From positions 1 to 36,386 of the forward strand of contig DASZDK010000077.1 of assembly GCA_035942035.1 (NCBI GenBank): a stretch of DNA of 36,386 bases, read 5' to 3'. Origin of the DNA: JAHWJR01 sp035942035. GTDB taxonomy: Bacteria; Actinomycetota; Acidimicrobiia; Acidimicrobiales; CADCSY01. The notes beneath the pieces are model-generated. The model worked only from the letters and a program-made list of their open reading frames with translations. It did not search any database and was not told where the DNA came from. The translations under genes were made by a program, and so were the position numbers. Positions 26,913 through 35,987 of the stretch are shown here, piece by piece; within the stretch, counting starts at the first letter, position 1, and the number at the start of each line of letters is the position of its first letter.

Positions 26913-29900
26913 GTGCTGCACCTACATCGAGCTGAGCGGGCTGACGTCCTCGTCGAGGCGCTGGGGGCCCTGGTGGCCGAGCCCCTGGCCGACCCGCTGG
27001 AGACCGAGGTCGTCGCCGTGCCCACGCGGGGGGTGGAGCGGTGGCTCACCCAGCGGCTGTCCGGCCGGTTGGGGGTCACGCCGGGGCGCTCGGACGGGGT
27101 GTGCGCCAACGTCGAGTTCCCTTTCCCGGGGAGGCTCGTGGGCGGTGCGGTGGCCGCTGCCGCTGGGGTCGATCGCGATGACGACCCGTGGCTGCCCGAG
27201 CGCTCGGTCTGGCCGCTGCTCGAGGTGGTGGACGCCTGCCTGGCCGAGCCGTGGCTCAGCGCGCTGGCGGCGCACCTGGGCGGGACGGGTGCCGACGCCG
27301 CCGGCGACGACGACGCCGGCCGACGGGCCCGCCGGTTCACCACCGTGCGCCACATCGCCGACCTCTACGACCGCTACGGGGTGCACCGGCCCGCCATGCT
27401 GCGGCGCTGGGCCGCCGGTGACGACACCGACGGCGAGGGCCGGCCCCTACGGGAGGATGCCGACTGGCAGGCGGTGCTCTGGCGCCACCTGCGCCAACGG
27501 ATCGCCAGCCCCAGCCCGGCCGAGCGCCTCGACGACGCCTGCGCCGTCCTGGGCGATGACGCGTCGCGCTGCGACCTGCCGCACCGGCTCTCGCTGTTCG
27601 GCCTGACCCGTCTGCCGGCCAGCTACCTCCAGGTGCTCGACGCCCTGGCGGTGGAGCGCGACGTGCACCTCTTCCTGCTCCACCCCTCGCCGGTGCTGTG
27701 GGAGCGGGTGGCCGAGAAGGCTTCCCGCCCGCTCGGGATCGTGCGCCGCAGCGAGGACGACACCGCCGAGGTGCCGCGCAACCCGCTGCTGAGCTCGTGG
27801 GGCCGAGACGCCCGGGAGATGCAACTGGTGCTCACCGCCGGCGCCGGCCCGCAGGCTGACCACCACCGCGCCCTGGACATGCCGGCGGCCACCCTCCTGC
27901 AGCGCATCCAGGCCGACGTGCGGGCCGACCGCTCGCCGCCGGGCCTCCCGCTACCCGGCCACGACGACACCCGCCCCGTGCTCGGGCCCGCCGACCGCAG
28001 CGTGCAGGTCCACTCCTGCCACGGCCAGGCCCGCCAGGTCGAAGTGCTGCGTGACGCCATCCTCCATGTCCTGGCCGAGGACGAGACGCTCGAGCCCCGG
28101 GACGTGATCGTCATGTGTCCCGACATCGAGACCTTCGCCCCGCTCATCCACGCCACCTTCGGCGCCGGCGCCGGCGACGTGAACGACGCCGAGGACGGCA
28201 CCGGCTCCCACGGCGGCGCGGACGCCGGCCTGCCGCGTGCCGGCGAGGCCGGCCCCCCGCCCCGTGCCGACCTGCGGGTGCGCCTGGCGGACCGCTCGCT
28301 GCGCCAGACCAACCCGCTGCTGGGCGTGGTGTCCGAGCTGCTGGCCCTGGCCGACGCCCGCCTCACCGCCTCCCAGGTGCTCGACCTCGCCGGTCGGGAC
28401 CCGGTGCGCCGGCGGTTCCGCCTCGACGACGACGACCTGGCCCGCACCGAGGAGTGGGTCAGCGCCACCGGCGTGCGCTGGGGCCTCGACGCCGGCCACC
28501 GGGCCCCGTTCAAGCTCGACCGGCTCGACGCCAACACCTGGCGGTCCGGGCTCGACCGGGTGCTGCTGGGCGTGGCCATGGCCGAGGAGGGCCAGCGGCT
28601 GGTGGGCGGCGTGCTCCCCCTCGACGACGTCGACAGCAGCGCCATCGACCTCGCCGGCCGCCTGGCCGAGCTCCTCGACCGACTGCACACCGCCCTGGCC
28701 GCCCTCGGCGGGCCGCAGACGGCGCCGGCATGGGCGGCGGCGATCGCCGACGCCGCCGATGCCCTGGCCGCCACCTCCGAGGCCGACTCCTGGCAGCGGG
28801 CCCAGCTCGGGCGCCTCCTCGACGAGGTGGTCCACGAGGCCACCGTCGAGGGCGCCACCAGCCCGGCCGAGCTGGCCCTGCCCGAGATCCGCGCCCTGCT
28901 CGCCGACCGGTTGCGGGGGCGACCGACCCGGGCCAACTTCCGCACCGGCCACCTCACCATCTGCACGCTGGTGCCCATGCGCTCGGTGCCGCACCGGGTG
29001 GTGTGCCTCCTCGGCCTCGACGACGGCGTGTTCCCTCGCAAGACCGCCCGCGACGGCGACGACCTCATCCTCGACGATCCCTACGTGGGCGACCGCGATG
29101 CCCGCAGCGAGGACCGCCAGCTCCTGCTCGACGCCCTGCTGGCCGCCACCGACCAGCTGGTGGTCACCTACGCCGGGCGGGACGAGCGCACCAACGCCGA
29201 GCGCCCGCCAGCGGTGCCGGTCGGCGAGCTCCTCGACGTGGTCGACCGCACCGTGCGCACCGAGGCCGAGACCGAGGCCGAGCCCGGGCCCGGGCCGGCG
29301 TCCCATCCCCACGGACGGGAGCAACCGGCCAGCCACCGGATCGTGGTCCAGCACCCGCTGCAGCCCTTCGACGTGCGCAACTTCACCGCCGGAAAGCTGA
29401 TCCCGGGCCGGCCGTGGAGCTTCGACGCCGTGGCCCTCGACGGCGCCCGGGCGCTGAGCGGGAAGCCTCCCGACGAGCCGCCACCGTTCCTGGCCGGCCG
29501 GCTCCCGCCGGCGACCGGCGACGTGGTCGAGCTCGACGAGCTGGCCCGGTTCGTCCAGCACCCGGTGCGGGCCTTCCTCCGCCAGCGCCTGGGCATCAGC
29601 GTGGCCGACTACTCCGAGGACGTGAACGACGCCGTGCCGGTCGAGCTCGGCCCGCTGGAGCAGTGGGGCGTGGGCGACCGCCTGCTGGCCGCCCGTCTGG
29701 CCGGCGCCGAGCGCGACACCTGCGTGGCCGCCGAGATCGCCCGCGGCATCCTCCCGCCTGGCGCCCTGGCCCGGCCCGTCCTCGACCGCGTGTGCCCCAC
29801 CGTCGAGGATCTGGTGGCCGCCGCCACCGAGTTGACAGGCGGGGCCGGCGACCCGAGGTCGATCGAGGTCGCCCTGCCGCTCCCCGACGGCCGGCTGCTG

Positions 29901-30506
29901 GTGGGCACCGTGCCCGGCGTGCGGGGAACGCTGGCGGCGACGGTGGTCTACTCCCGGGTGGGCCCCAAGCACCGGTTGGCGTCGTGGGCCCGATTCCTCG
30001 CCCTCACCGCCGCCCACCCCGGCGCCGGCTTCGAGGCCGCCACCGTCGGTCGGCGGCGGGCGGACGTCCGGGGACGGGCCCGGGTGACCATCGCCCGCAT
30101 CGCCGCCTTCGACGGCGACCCGGCGGCCCGCCGAGGGCGCGCCCTGGTCGCCCTGGGCCGACTCGTGGAGCTGTACGACCGGGGGATGTGCGAGCCGCTG
30201 CCGCTGTACTGCGCCACTTCCGCCGCCCACGCCACCGCCCGGGCCGCCGGCAAGGATTCCAAGGGCGCCGAGGCCGCTGCCCGCAAGGTGTGGGAGTCGG
30301 AGTGGGACTTCCCGAGGGAGGACAAGGAGGACGAGCACCTGCTGGTGCTGGGCGGCGCCCGTCCCTTCGGCGACCTGCTCCAGGCGCCGCCGTGCGACGA
30401 CGAGGAGGGCGAGGGCTGGGCCGCCGACGAGCCCACCCGCTTCGGGCGCTACGCCCGCCGGCTGTGGGACGGGTTGCTGGAGTGCGAGACGTTGGTCGAC
30501 CGGTGA
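26913..30506 (+). CDS. recC: Exodeoxyribonuclease V gamma subunit RecC
   Basis: Non-catalytic subunit of the RecBCD helicase-nuclease that splits the strands and scans for the regulatory Chi-like sequence. The 1197-residue protein begins VLHLHRAERADVLVEAL and continues VVAVPTRGVERWLTQRLSGR, the RecC N-terminus, then shows the inactive helicase-like core (VHSCHGQARQVEVLRDAIL, VIVMCPDIETFAPLIHATFG, VRLADRSLRQTNPLLGVV, LTICTLVPMRSVPHRVVCLL, GLDDGVFPRKTARDGDDLI). Length fits the family (about 1100-1200). The frame is open to 26682, but GTG at 26913 matches the conserved start and has GGAAGGA upstream. The stop overlaps the recB start by 4 nt. Several hundred codons with no frame break contrast with the neighbouring helicase. 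Confidence 0.93.
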   Translation: MLHLHRAERADVLVEALGALVAEPLADPLETEVVAVPTRGVERWLTQRLSGRLGVTPGRSDGVCANVEFPFPGRLVGGAVAAAAGVDRDDDPWLPERSVWPLLEVVDACLAEPWLSALAAHLGGTGADAAGDDDAGRRARRFTTVRHIADLYDRYGVHRPAMLRRWAAGDDTDGEGRPLREDADWQAVLWRHLRQRIASPSPAERLDDACAVLGDDASRCDLPHRLSLFGLTRLPASYLQVLDALAVERDVHLFLLHPSPVLWERVAEKASRPLGIVRRSEDDTAEVPRNPLLSSWGRDAREMQLVLTAGAGPQADHHRALDMPAATLLQRIQADVRADRSPPGLPLPGHDDTRPVLGPADRSVQVHSCHGQARQVEVLRDAILHVLAEDETLEPRDVIVMCPDIETFAPLIHATFGAGAGDVNDAEDGTGSHGGADAGLPRAGEAGPPPRADLRVRLADRSLRQTNPLLGVVSELLALADARLTASQVLDLAGRDPVRRRFRLDDDDLARTEEWVSATGVRWGLDAGHRAPFKLDRLDANTWRSGLDRVLLGVAMAEEGQRLVGGVLPLDDVDSSAIDLAGRLAELLDRLHTALAALGGPQTAPAWAAAIADAADALAATSEADSWQRAQLGRLLDEVVHEATVEGATSPAELALPEIRALLADRLRGRPTRANFRTGHLTICTLVPMRSVPHRVVCLLGLDDGVFPRKTARDGDDLILDDPYVGDRDARSEDRQLLLDALLAATDQLVVTYAGRDERTNAERPPAVPVGELLDVVDRTVRTEAETEAEPGPGPASHPHGREQPASHRIVVQHPLQPFDVRNFTAGKLIPGRPWSFDAVALDGARALSGKPPDEPPPFLAGRLPPATGDVVELDELARFVQHPVRAFLRQRLGISVADYSEDVNDAVPVELGPLEQWGVGDRLLAARLAGAERDTCVAAEIARGILPPGALARPVLDRVCPTVEDLVAAATELTGGAGDPRSIEVALPLPDGRLLVGTVPGVRGTLAATVVYSRVGPKHRLASWARFLALTAAHPGAGFEAATVGRRRADVRGRARVTIARIAAFDGDPAARRGRALVALGRLVELYDRGMCEPLPLYCATSAAHATARAAGKDSKGAEAAARKVWESEWDFPREDKEDEHLLVLGGARPFGDLLQAPPCDDEEGEGWAADEPTRFGRYARRLWDGLLECETLVDR

Positions 30507-33500
30507 ACGCCGCCAGCGCCACCGTGGCGACCGGGGCCGGGGACCTCGGCGCCGGCGCCGTCCCTGCCTTCGACGTCTGCGGGGTGCTGCCCACCGGCGT
30601 CACGGTGCTCGAGGCCAGCGCCGGCACCGGCAAGACCTTCACCATCGCCGGCCTGGCCGCCCGCTACGTGGCCGAGGGCACCCGGCTCGAGCACCTTCTG
30701 CTCGTCACCTTCACCCGCATGGCCACCGGCGAGCTGCGTGACCGCGTCCGCCGGCGCCTGGTCGCCGCCGAGCACGGGCTGGCCCGGGCCCTGGCCGGGG
30801 TGGCCCCGTCCGCCGACGACAGCGTCCTGGCCCTGCTGGCCACCGGCTCGGCCGACGAGATCGAGGCCCGCCGGCGCAACCTGGCCGTGGCCCTGGCCGA
30901 CTTCGACGCCGCCACCATCGCCACCACCCACGGGTTCTGCCAGCACGTGCTCAGCGGCCTGGGCGTGGCTGGCGACGTCGAGCTCGACGTCACCTTCACC
31001 GACGACCTCAGCGACCTGGTGACCGAGGTGGTCGACGACCTCTACGTCCGCCGCTTCCACCGCTCCCGGGACGTCCCGCCCTTCAGCCGGGCGGAGGCCC
31101 AGCGCATCGGCGACAAGGCGGTGACCAACCCCGATGCCGTGGTCGAGCCCGAGGACGCGCCCGAGGACACCGAGCGGGCCATGCGCCGGCGCCTGGCCTG
31201 CGCCGTGCGCGACGAGGTCGAGCGGCGCAAGCGCCGGGCGGCGGTGCTCACCTACGACGACCTGCTCACCCGGCTGCGCCACACGCTGGCCGACCACGAG
31301 CGGGGCGCCGCCGCCTGCCACCGGCTGCGCCAGCGCTACCACGTCGCCCTGGTCGACGAGTTCCAGGACACCGACCCGGTCCAGTGGGAGATCCTGCAGC
31401 GGGTGTTCGGAGCCGGCGGCACGACCCTCGTGCTCATCGGCGATCCGAAGCAGGCCATCTACGCGTTCCGGGGCGCCGACATCTACGCCTACCTCCAGGC
31501 CGCGGGAGAGGCGCAGACCCGGGCCACCCTGGGGGTCAACTGGCGCAGCGACCAGGCCCTGGTCGACGCCTACGACGCCCTGTTCGGAGGGTCGAAGCTC
31601 GGCCACCAGGGGATCGCCTACCGTACGGTCCGGGCGGCCGAGGCCAACCAGCAGCCCCGCCTGGTGGGCGCTCCCCATCCCCCCGCCCTGCGGGTGCGCA
31701 TGGTCCACCGGAACGACGGGTTCGTAGGGCTCACCAACAAGGGCTACCTCAACGCCCAGTCCGCCCGGGAGCACATCGCCACCGATCTCGCCTCCGACGT
31801 GGTACGTCTCGTCTCTTCGGGGGCCCGGATCATCGAGCGCTCCGAACAGGGCGCCGAGCGCGCTGAGGTCGACGTGCGTCCCGGCCACCTGGCTGTGCTG
31901 GTGGCCCGCCACCGCGACGCCGCCCTGGTGCGGGATGCCCTCGACGCCGTCGGGGTGCCGGCGGTCATCAACGGCGCCGGAAGCGTCTTCGCCACCCCCA
32001 TCGCCGGCGAGTGGCTGCGCCTCCTCCAGGCCCTGGAGCGGCCCACGGCGGCCAACCCGGCCCACGCCGTCGCCCTCACCGTCTTCCTCGGTTGGAGCGC
32101 CGAGCGGGTGGCCACCGCCGACGACGCCGCATGGGAGGAGGTCCACGCCCGGCTGCACCGGTGGGCGGGAGTGTTGCGCCGCTCGGGCGTGGCCTCGATG
32201 CTCGAGACCATCACCCTCTCCGAGCGGCTGCCGGGCCGGATGCTCGCCCTCCTCGACGGAGAGCGGCGCCTGACCGACCTCCGTCACATCGGCCAGCTGC
32301 TGCACGCACAAGCCGCCTCCGAACAGCTGGGCGTGACCGCCCTCACCGGATGGTTGCGCCAGCGCATCGTCGGCACCGCCGACGACAGCGACGCCGAGGA
32401 CCGAGCCCGTCGCCTGGAGTCCGATGCCGAGGCGGTGCAGGTCCTGACCATCCACCGCAGCAAGGGCCTCGAGTTCCCAGTGGTCTACTGCCCGTACCTG
32501 TGGGAGCCGGGGTGGATCCCTGGAGACGAGCCGCCGGTCTACCACGACGCCCACGCCGGTGACCGGCGGACCATCGACGTGGGCGGTCCGGGGCCCGGGT
32601 TCTCCCGTCACCAGCGCCAGCACGTGGTGGAGCAACGCGGCGAGGACCTCCGCCTGGCCTACGTCGCCCTCACCCGGGCCCGGCACCAGGCGGTCATGTG
32701 GTGGGCGGCCTCGTGGGACAGCCGGAATTCTCCACTGGGTCGCCTGCTGTTCTTCCGTGACCAGGATGGCAACGTGGCCACCGACGGCGATGCCCCACCG
32801 GGCGACGACGAGACCGCCGCCGTGCTCCGCCGGCTGGGCGAGCGGGCGCCCGGGTGCGTCAGCGTGGAGCGGAGCTGCCGGGGTGACCGAGTGGCGTGGA
32901 GGGGGCAGTCCGATCCCTCGGCCGAGCTGCGGTCCGGCCGATTCGGGCGCCGGCTCGACACGCAGTGGCGGCGTACCTCCTACAGCGCCATCACCGCCGA
33001 GGCCCACGAGGCCCACGAGGCACACGAGGCCCACGAGGCCCGGGTGGCCAGCGAGGCCGAGGAGACGGTGGTGTCCGACGAGGCGATACCGACGACGTCG
33101 GCCCCTGTAGCGAGCCATGGACAGCAGGCCGACGAGGCCTGGCTGCGGTCGGTTCCATCGCTGCTGGCGGCCATGCCCGCCGGCGCCGAGGTGGGCACGC
33201 TGGTCCACGCGGTGCTCGAGCGGTGCGATTTCACCGCCGGCGACATCGACGATGAGCTGGCGGTCGCCATCGTTCGGGAACAGGCCCGGCGCCACGTCGA
33301 CATCGGCGATCGGGCAACGGTGGTGGCGGGACTGCGGGCGGCTCTCGAGACGCCGCTCGGACCTGTGGTGGGAGAGGCCCGGCTACGTGACGTAGGGCGG
33401 AGTGACCGCATCGACGAACTGGCCTTCGAGATCCCCCTCGCCGGCGGCGATTCCCCCACGGCCGAGGTCTCGGTAGAGGAGATCGCCACCGTGCTCCACG

Positions 33501-33988
33501 AGCACCTCCCGGCCGGAGACGTGCTGAGCGCGTATGGCCAGCGCCTGGCCGACCCTTCGCTGCAGGGCCGGCTGCGGGGGTTCCTCTCGGGCAGCCTGGA
33601 CCTGGTGCTGCGAATCCCGGGCCCCGAGGGCTGCCCCCGCTTCGCCGTGGTCGACTACAAGACCAACCGGCTGGCCAACGACGGCGAGGAGCTGAGCAGC
33701 TGGCACTACCGCCCCGACGCCCTGGTGGAGGCCATGTACCGGTCCCACTATCCGCTTCAGGGGCTGCTCTACACAGTGGCCCTGCACCGCTACCTGCGAT
33801 GGCGCCTGCCGGGATACCAGCCGGAACACAACCTGGCCGGGATGGTCTACCTCTTCGTGCGGGGAATGGTCGGCCCGGCGACGCCCCGGCTCGACGGCCA
33901 GCCCTGCGGAGTGTTCGCCTGGAGGCCACCGGTCGGGCTGGTCGAGGCGCTATCCGGGCTCCTGCACCGGGGCGGGACCGAGCCATGA
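30503..33988 (+). CDS. recB: Exodeoxyribonuclease V beta subunit RecB
   Basis: 3'-5' SF1 helicase with a C-terminal nuclease, 1161 residues. Helicase motifs: Walker A EASAGTGKTFTIAGL (41-45), TFTRMATGELRDRVRRRL, motif II ALVDEFQDTDPVQWEIL, motif III LIGDPKQAIYAFRGADIYAYL, LGVNWRSDQALVDAYDALF, HRSKGLEFPVVYCPYLWEP and AYVALTRARHQAV. The nuclease part shows GTLVHAVLERCDF, SGSLDLVL, the catalytic FAVVDYKTNRL (D-x-K) and YPLQGLLYTVALHRYL, so the nuclease looks active. Between the two lies a charged linker with an EAH repeat (32999-33040). GTG at 30503 overlaps recC as GTGA; the stop overlaps recD as ATGA. The open frame continues upstream to 28115 but that part is antisense-like shadow of recC in another frame. 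Confidence 0.94.
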   Translation: MNAASATVATGAGDLGAGAVPAFDVCGVLPTGVTVLEASAGTGKTFTIAGLAARYVAEGTRLEHLLLVTFTRMATGELRDRVRRRLVAAEHGLARALAGVAPSADDSVLALLATGSADEIEARRRNLAVALADFDAATIATTHGFCQHVLSGLGVAGDVELDVTFTDDLSDLVTEVVDDLYVRRFHRSRDVPPFSRAEAQRIGDKAVTNPDAVVEPEDAPEDTERAMRRRLACAVRDEVERRKRRAAVLTYDDLLTRLRHTLADHERGAAACHRLRQRYHVALVDEFQDTDPVQWEILQRVFGAGGTTLVLIGDPKQAIYAFRGADIYAYLQAAGEAQTRATLGVNWRSDQALVDAYDALFGGSKLGHQGIAYRTVRAAEANQQPRLVGAPHPPALRVRMVHRNDGFVGLTNKGYLNAQSAREHIATDLASDVVRLVSSGARIIERSEQGAERAEVDVRPGHLAVLVARHRDAALVRDALDAVGVPAVINGAGSVFATPIAGEWLRLLQALERPTAANPAHAVALTVFLGWSAERVATADDAAWEEVHARLHRWAGVLRRSGVASMLETITLSERLPGRMLALLDGERRLTDLRHIGQLLHAQAASEQLGVTALTGWLRQRIVGTADDSDAEDRARRLESDAEAVQVLTIHRSKGLEFPVVYCPYLWEPGWIPGDEPPVYHDAHAGDRRTIDVGGPGPGFSRHQRQHVVEQRGEDLRLAYVALTRARHQAVMWWAASWDSRNSPLGRLLFFRDQDGNVATDGDAPPGDDETAAVLRRLGERAPGCVSVERSCRGDRVAWRGQSDPSAELRSGRFGRRLDTQWRRTSYSAITAEAHEAHEAHEAHEARVASEAEETVVSDEAIPTTSAPVASHGQQADEAWLRSVPSLLAAMPAGAEVGTLVHAVLERCDFTAGDIDDELAVAIVREQARRHVDIGDRATVVAGLRAALETPLGPVVGEARLRDVGRSDRIDELAFEIPLAGGDSPTAEVSVEEIATVLHEHLPAGDVLSAYGQRLADPSLQGRLRGFLSGSLDLVLRIPGPEGCPRFAVVDYKTNRLANDGEELSSWHYRPDALVEAMYRSHYPLQGLLYTVALHRYLRWRLPGYQPEHNLAGMVYLFVRGMVGPATPRLDGQPCGVFAWRPPVGLVEALSGLLHRGGTEP
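32999..33040 (+). repeat. 9-bp tandem repeat (EAH)n inside recB
   Basis: GAGGCCCAC is repeated four times (the third copy as GAGGCACAC) and followed by a partial GAGGCC, encoding EAHEAHEAHEAHEA in the linker between RecB's helicase and nuclease domains. The 9-bp unit keeps the reading frame, so copy number can vary without breaking the protein. It may be a polymorphic minisatellite-like site and a helical spacer. Confidence 0.85.
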
Positions 33989-35961
33989 CCACAACCGAGC
34001 TCGTCCCCGATGTCGATCCTTTCGACGTCCGCCTGGCGCGCCATGCCCCGGGGATCCTCGGCGAGTTCAACTCCGCCGGCGTGCTCAGCGCCGCCGACGT
34101 CCACGTCGCCCTGCGCCTGGGAGACCTCGGCGGCGACCACGACGAGGTGGTGCTGTTGGCCGCTGCCCTGGCCGTGCGTGCCCCCCGGCTCAGCCACGTG
34201 TGCTCCGACCTGGCCGCCATACGGGCCACGGTGACCATCGACACCGAAGCTCCCGTCGATCTCCAGGCGCTCCCGTGGCCCGATCCCGAGGACTGGATCC
34301 GGCGCCTGTCGGTCCGCCCCTTGGTGGCGCAGGGCGTGGAGGCACCCGGCGATCGTCCGCTGCGCCTCGCCGGCACCCGGCTGTACCTCGACCGTTACTG
34401 GCAGGACGAGCGTCGGGTGGCCTGGGACCTACGGGCACGGGCCGAGGAGGCGGCGCTCGGAGTGGACATCCTCGTGCTCGCCCGGGGGCTCGACCGGCTC
34501 TTCAATGGGCCAGATCCGGACCATCAGCGCCTGGCCGGCGCATCGGCGCTACTGCGCCGGTTCTCGGTGGTGGCGGGAGGGCCGGGCACGGGCAAGACCA
34601 CCACGGTGGCCCGGGTACTGGCCCTCCTCCACGAGCAGGCCGACGCGGCCGGCTCGGCGCCTCCTCTCGTGGCGCTGGCCGCTCCCACCGGCAAGGCGGC
34701 GGCTCGCCTCGAGGAGGCGGTGCACGACGCGGCGGGCACGCTCGAGGTCAGCGACGATGCCCGGGACTGGTTGCTGTCCACGTCGGCGTCCACGTTGCAC
34801 CGCTTGCTCGGTTGGCGACCCGGGAACCGCAGCCGGTTCCGCCACGACCGCGGCAACCGCCTCCCTCATGAGTTGGTGGTGGTCGACGAGATGTCGATGG
34901 TCTCGTTGTCCCTCATGGCCAGGCTCGTGGAGGCCCTGCGCAGCGACGCCCGGCTCATGCTCGTCGGCGACCCCGAACAGCTCGCCTCGGTGGAGGCGGG
35001 AGCGGTCCTCGGTGACATCGTGGGGCCGGCGGCCGACGGCCTCCTGATGCGGCCAGCGGCTCGCACCACGCTGGCAGAGGCGACCGGCCACGAGATCGAC
35101 GCCGGGGAACCACCATCCGATGTCGGCACCGGCGATGGCGTCGTCGTGCTCCGCCACGTGCACCGCTTCGGGGGCGGCATCGCCGCCCTGGCCGAGGCGA
35201 TCCGCCGGGGCGACGCCGACGCCACCCTGGCGGTGTTGGGTGACGACCGCCCCGACGTGCTCTGGGTGCCCCTCGACGTGGCAGAGGCGCCGGGGGACAG
35301 GGCACTTCGGTCGCTGCAGGCCGCCGCCGTCGGTGCCGGCCGGCGGGTGACCGAGGCGGCTCGAGCCGGCCGGGCCAGGGCGGCGATCGACGCTCTGGGT
35401 GACTTCCGGCTGCTTTGCGCCCACCGGCGCGGCCCTTACGGCGTGGCGACGTGGATGCCACGGGTCGAGTCGTGGCTGGCGGCCGACATCGACGGCTTCG
35501 CCCTCGACGGGACCTGGTACGTGGGCCGGCCGTTGCTGGTGACGGAGAACGATTACGGCCTGCGCCTCTACAACGGGGACACCGGGGTGGTGGTGGCCAC
35601 CGCGGGCGAGCGAATCGCCGCGGTGTTCGAGCGCCGGGGGCAGCTGCTCGAGCTCAGTCCCAGCCGGCTGGCCGCCGTCGACACCGTCTACGCCATGACT
35701 GTGCACAAGAGTCAGGGATCGCAGTTCGACACCGTGGCCGTCGTGCTGCCCGACCCGGCGTCGCCCATCCTCACCAGGGAGCTGCTCTACACCGGAGTCA
35801 CCCGCGCCCGCCGGCGCCTGATCGTGGCCGGCACGGCTGAGACGGTCCGAGCCGCCGTGGGGCGCCCGATCGCCCGGGCGTCGGGGCTGCGCCGCTGGCT
35901 GTGGGAGGACCAGGGCGCTGGCGCTGCTGTCCCCTCGGCGTCTCGGCTCCGTCTCAGCTGA
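33985..35961 (+). CDS. recD: Exodeoxyribonuclease V alpha subunit RecD
   Basis: 5'-3' SF1B helicase of RecBCD, 658 residues. An N-terminal RecD domain (RHAPGILGEFNSAGVLSAAD) is followed by Walker A GGPGTGKTTTVARVLALL, motif Ia ALAAPTGKAAARLEEAV, motif II VVVDEMSMVSLSLMARL, motif III LVGDPEQLASVEAGAVLGDI, HRFGGGIAALAEAIRRGD, the C-terminal VYAMTVHKSQGSQFDTVAVV and LLYTGVTRARRRLIVAG. All ATPase motifs are intact. Start ATG at 33985 overlaps the recB stop by 4 nt; the frame is open to 33799 inside recB but that stretch is not conserved. Gene order recC-recB-recD with overlaps supports one operon and equal stoichiometry. Confidence 0.95.
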   Translation: MTTTELVPDVDPFDVRLARHAPGILGEFNSAGVLSAADVHVALRLGDLGGDHDEVVLLAAALAVRAPRLSHVCSDLAAIRATVTIDTEAPVDLQALPWPDPEDWIRRLSVRPLVAQGVEAPGDRPLRLAGTRLYLDRYWQDERRVAWDLRARAEEAALGVDILVLARGLDRLFNGPDPDHQRLAGASALLRRFSVVAGGPGTGKTTTVARVLALLHEQADAAGSAPPLVALAAPTGKAAARLEEAVHDAAGTLEVSDDARDWLLSTSASTLHRLLGWRPGNRSRFRHDRGNRLPHELVVVDEMSMVSLSLMARLVEALRSDARLMLVGDPEQLASVEAGAVLGDIVGPAADGLLMRPAARTTLAEATGHEIDAGEPPSDVGTGDGVVVLRHVHRFGGGIAALAEAIRRGDADATLAVLGDDRPDVLWVPLDVAEAPGDRALRSLQAAAVGAGRRVTEAARAGRARAAIDALGDFRLLCAHRRGPYGVATWMPRVESWLAADIDGFALDGTWYVGRPLLVTENDYGLRLYNGDTGVVVATAGERIAAVFERRGQLLELSPSRLAAVDTVYAMTVHKSQGSQFDTVAVVLPDPASPILTRELLYTGVTRARRRLIVAGTAETVRAAVGRPIARASGLRRWLWEDQGAGAAVPSASRLRLS

Positions 35962-35987
35962 CGACTTGGTCCACGAAAAGGATTCGG

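Noticed and set aside
27951..30338. 795-codon open frame antisense to recC
   Set aside because: Low-complexity Gly/Val/His/Glu composition typical of the antisense shadow of GC-rich coding DNA; recC on the plus strand has clear family motifs.
28115..30502. Long upstream extension of the recB frame inside recC
   Set aside because: Pro/Arg-rich shadow sequence with no motifs; GTG at 30503 with a 4-nt overlap is the natural start.
32999..33040. Short tandem repeat as a CRISPR or origin iteron
   Set aside because: The 9-bp units are contiguous without spacers and in frame inside recB.
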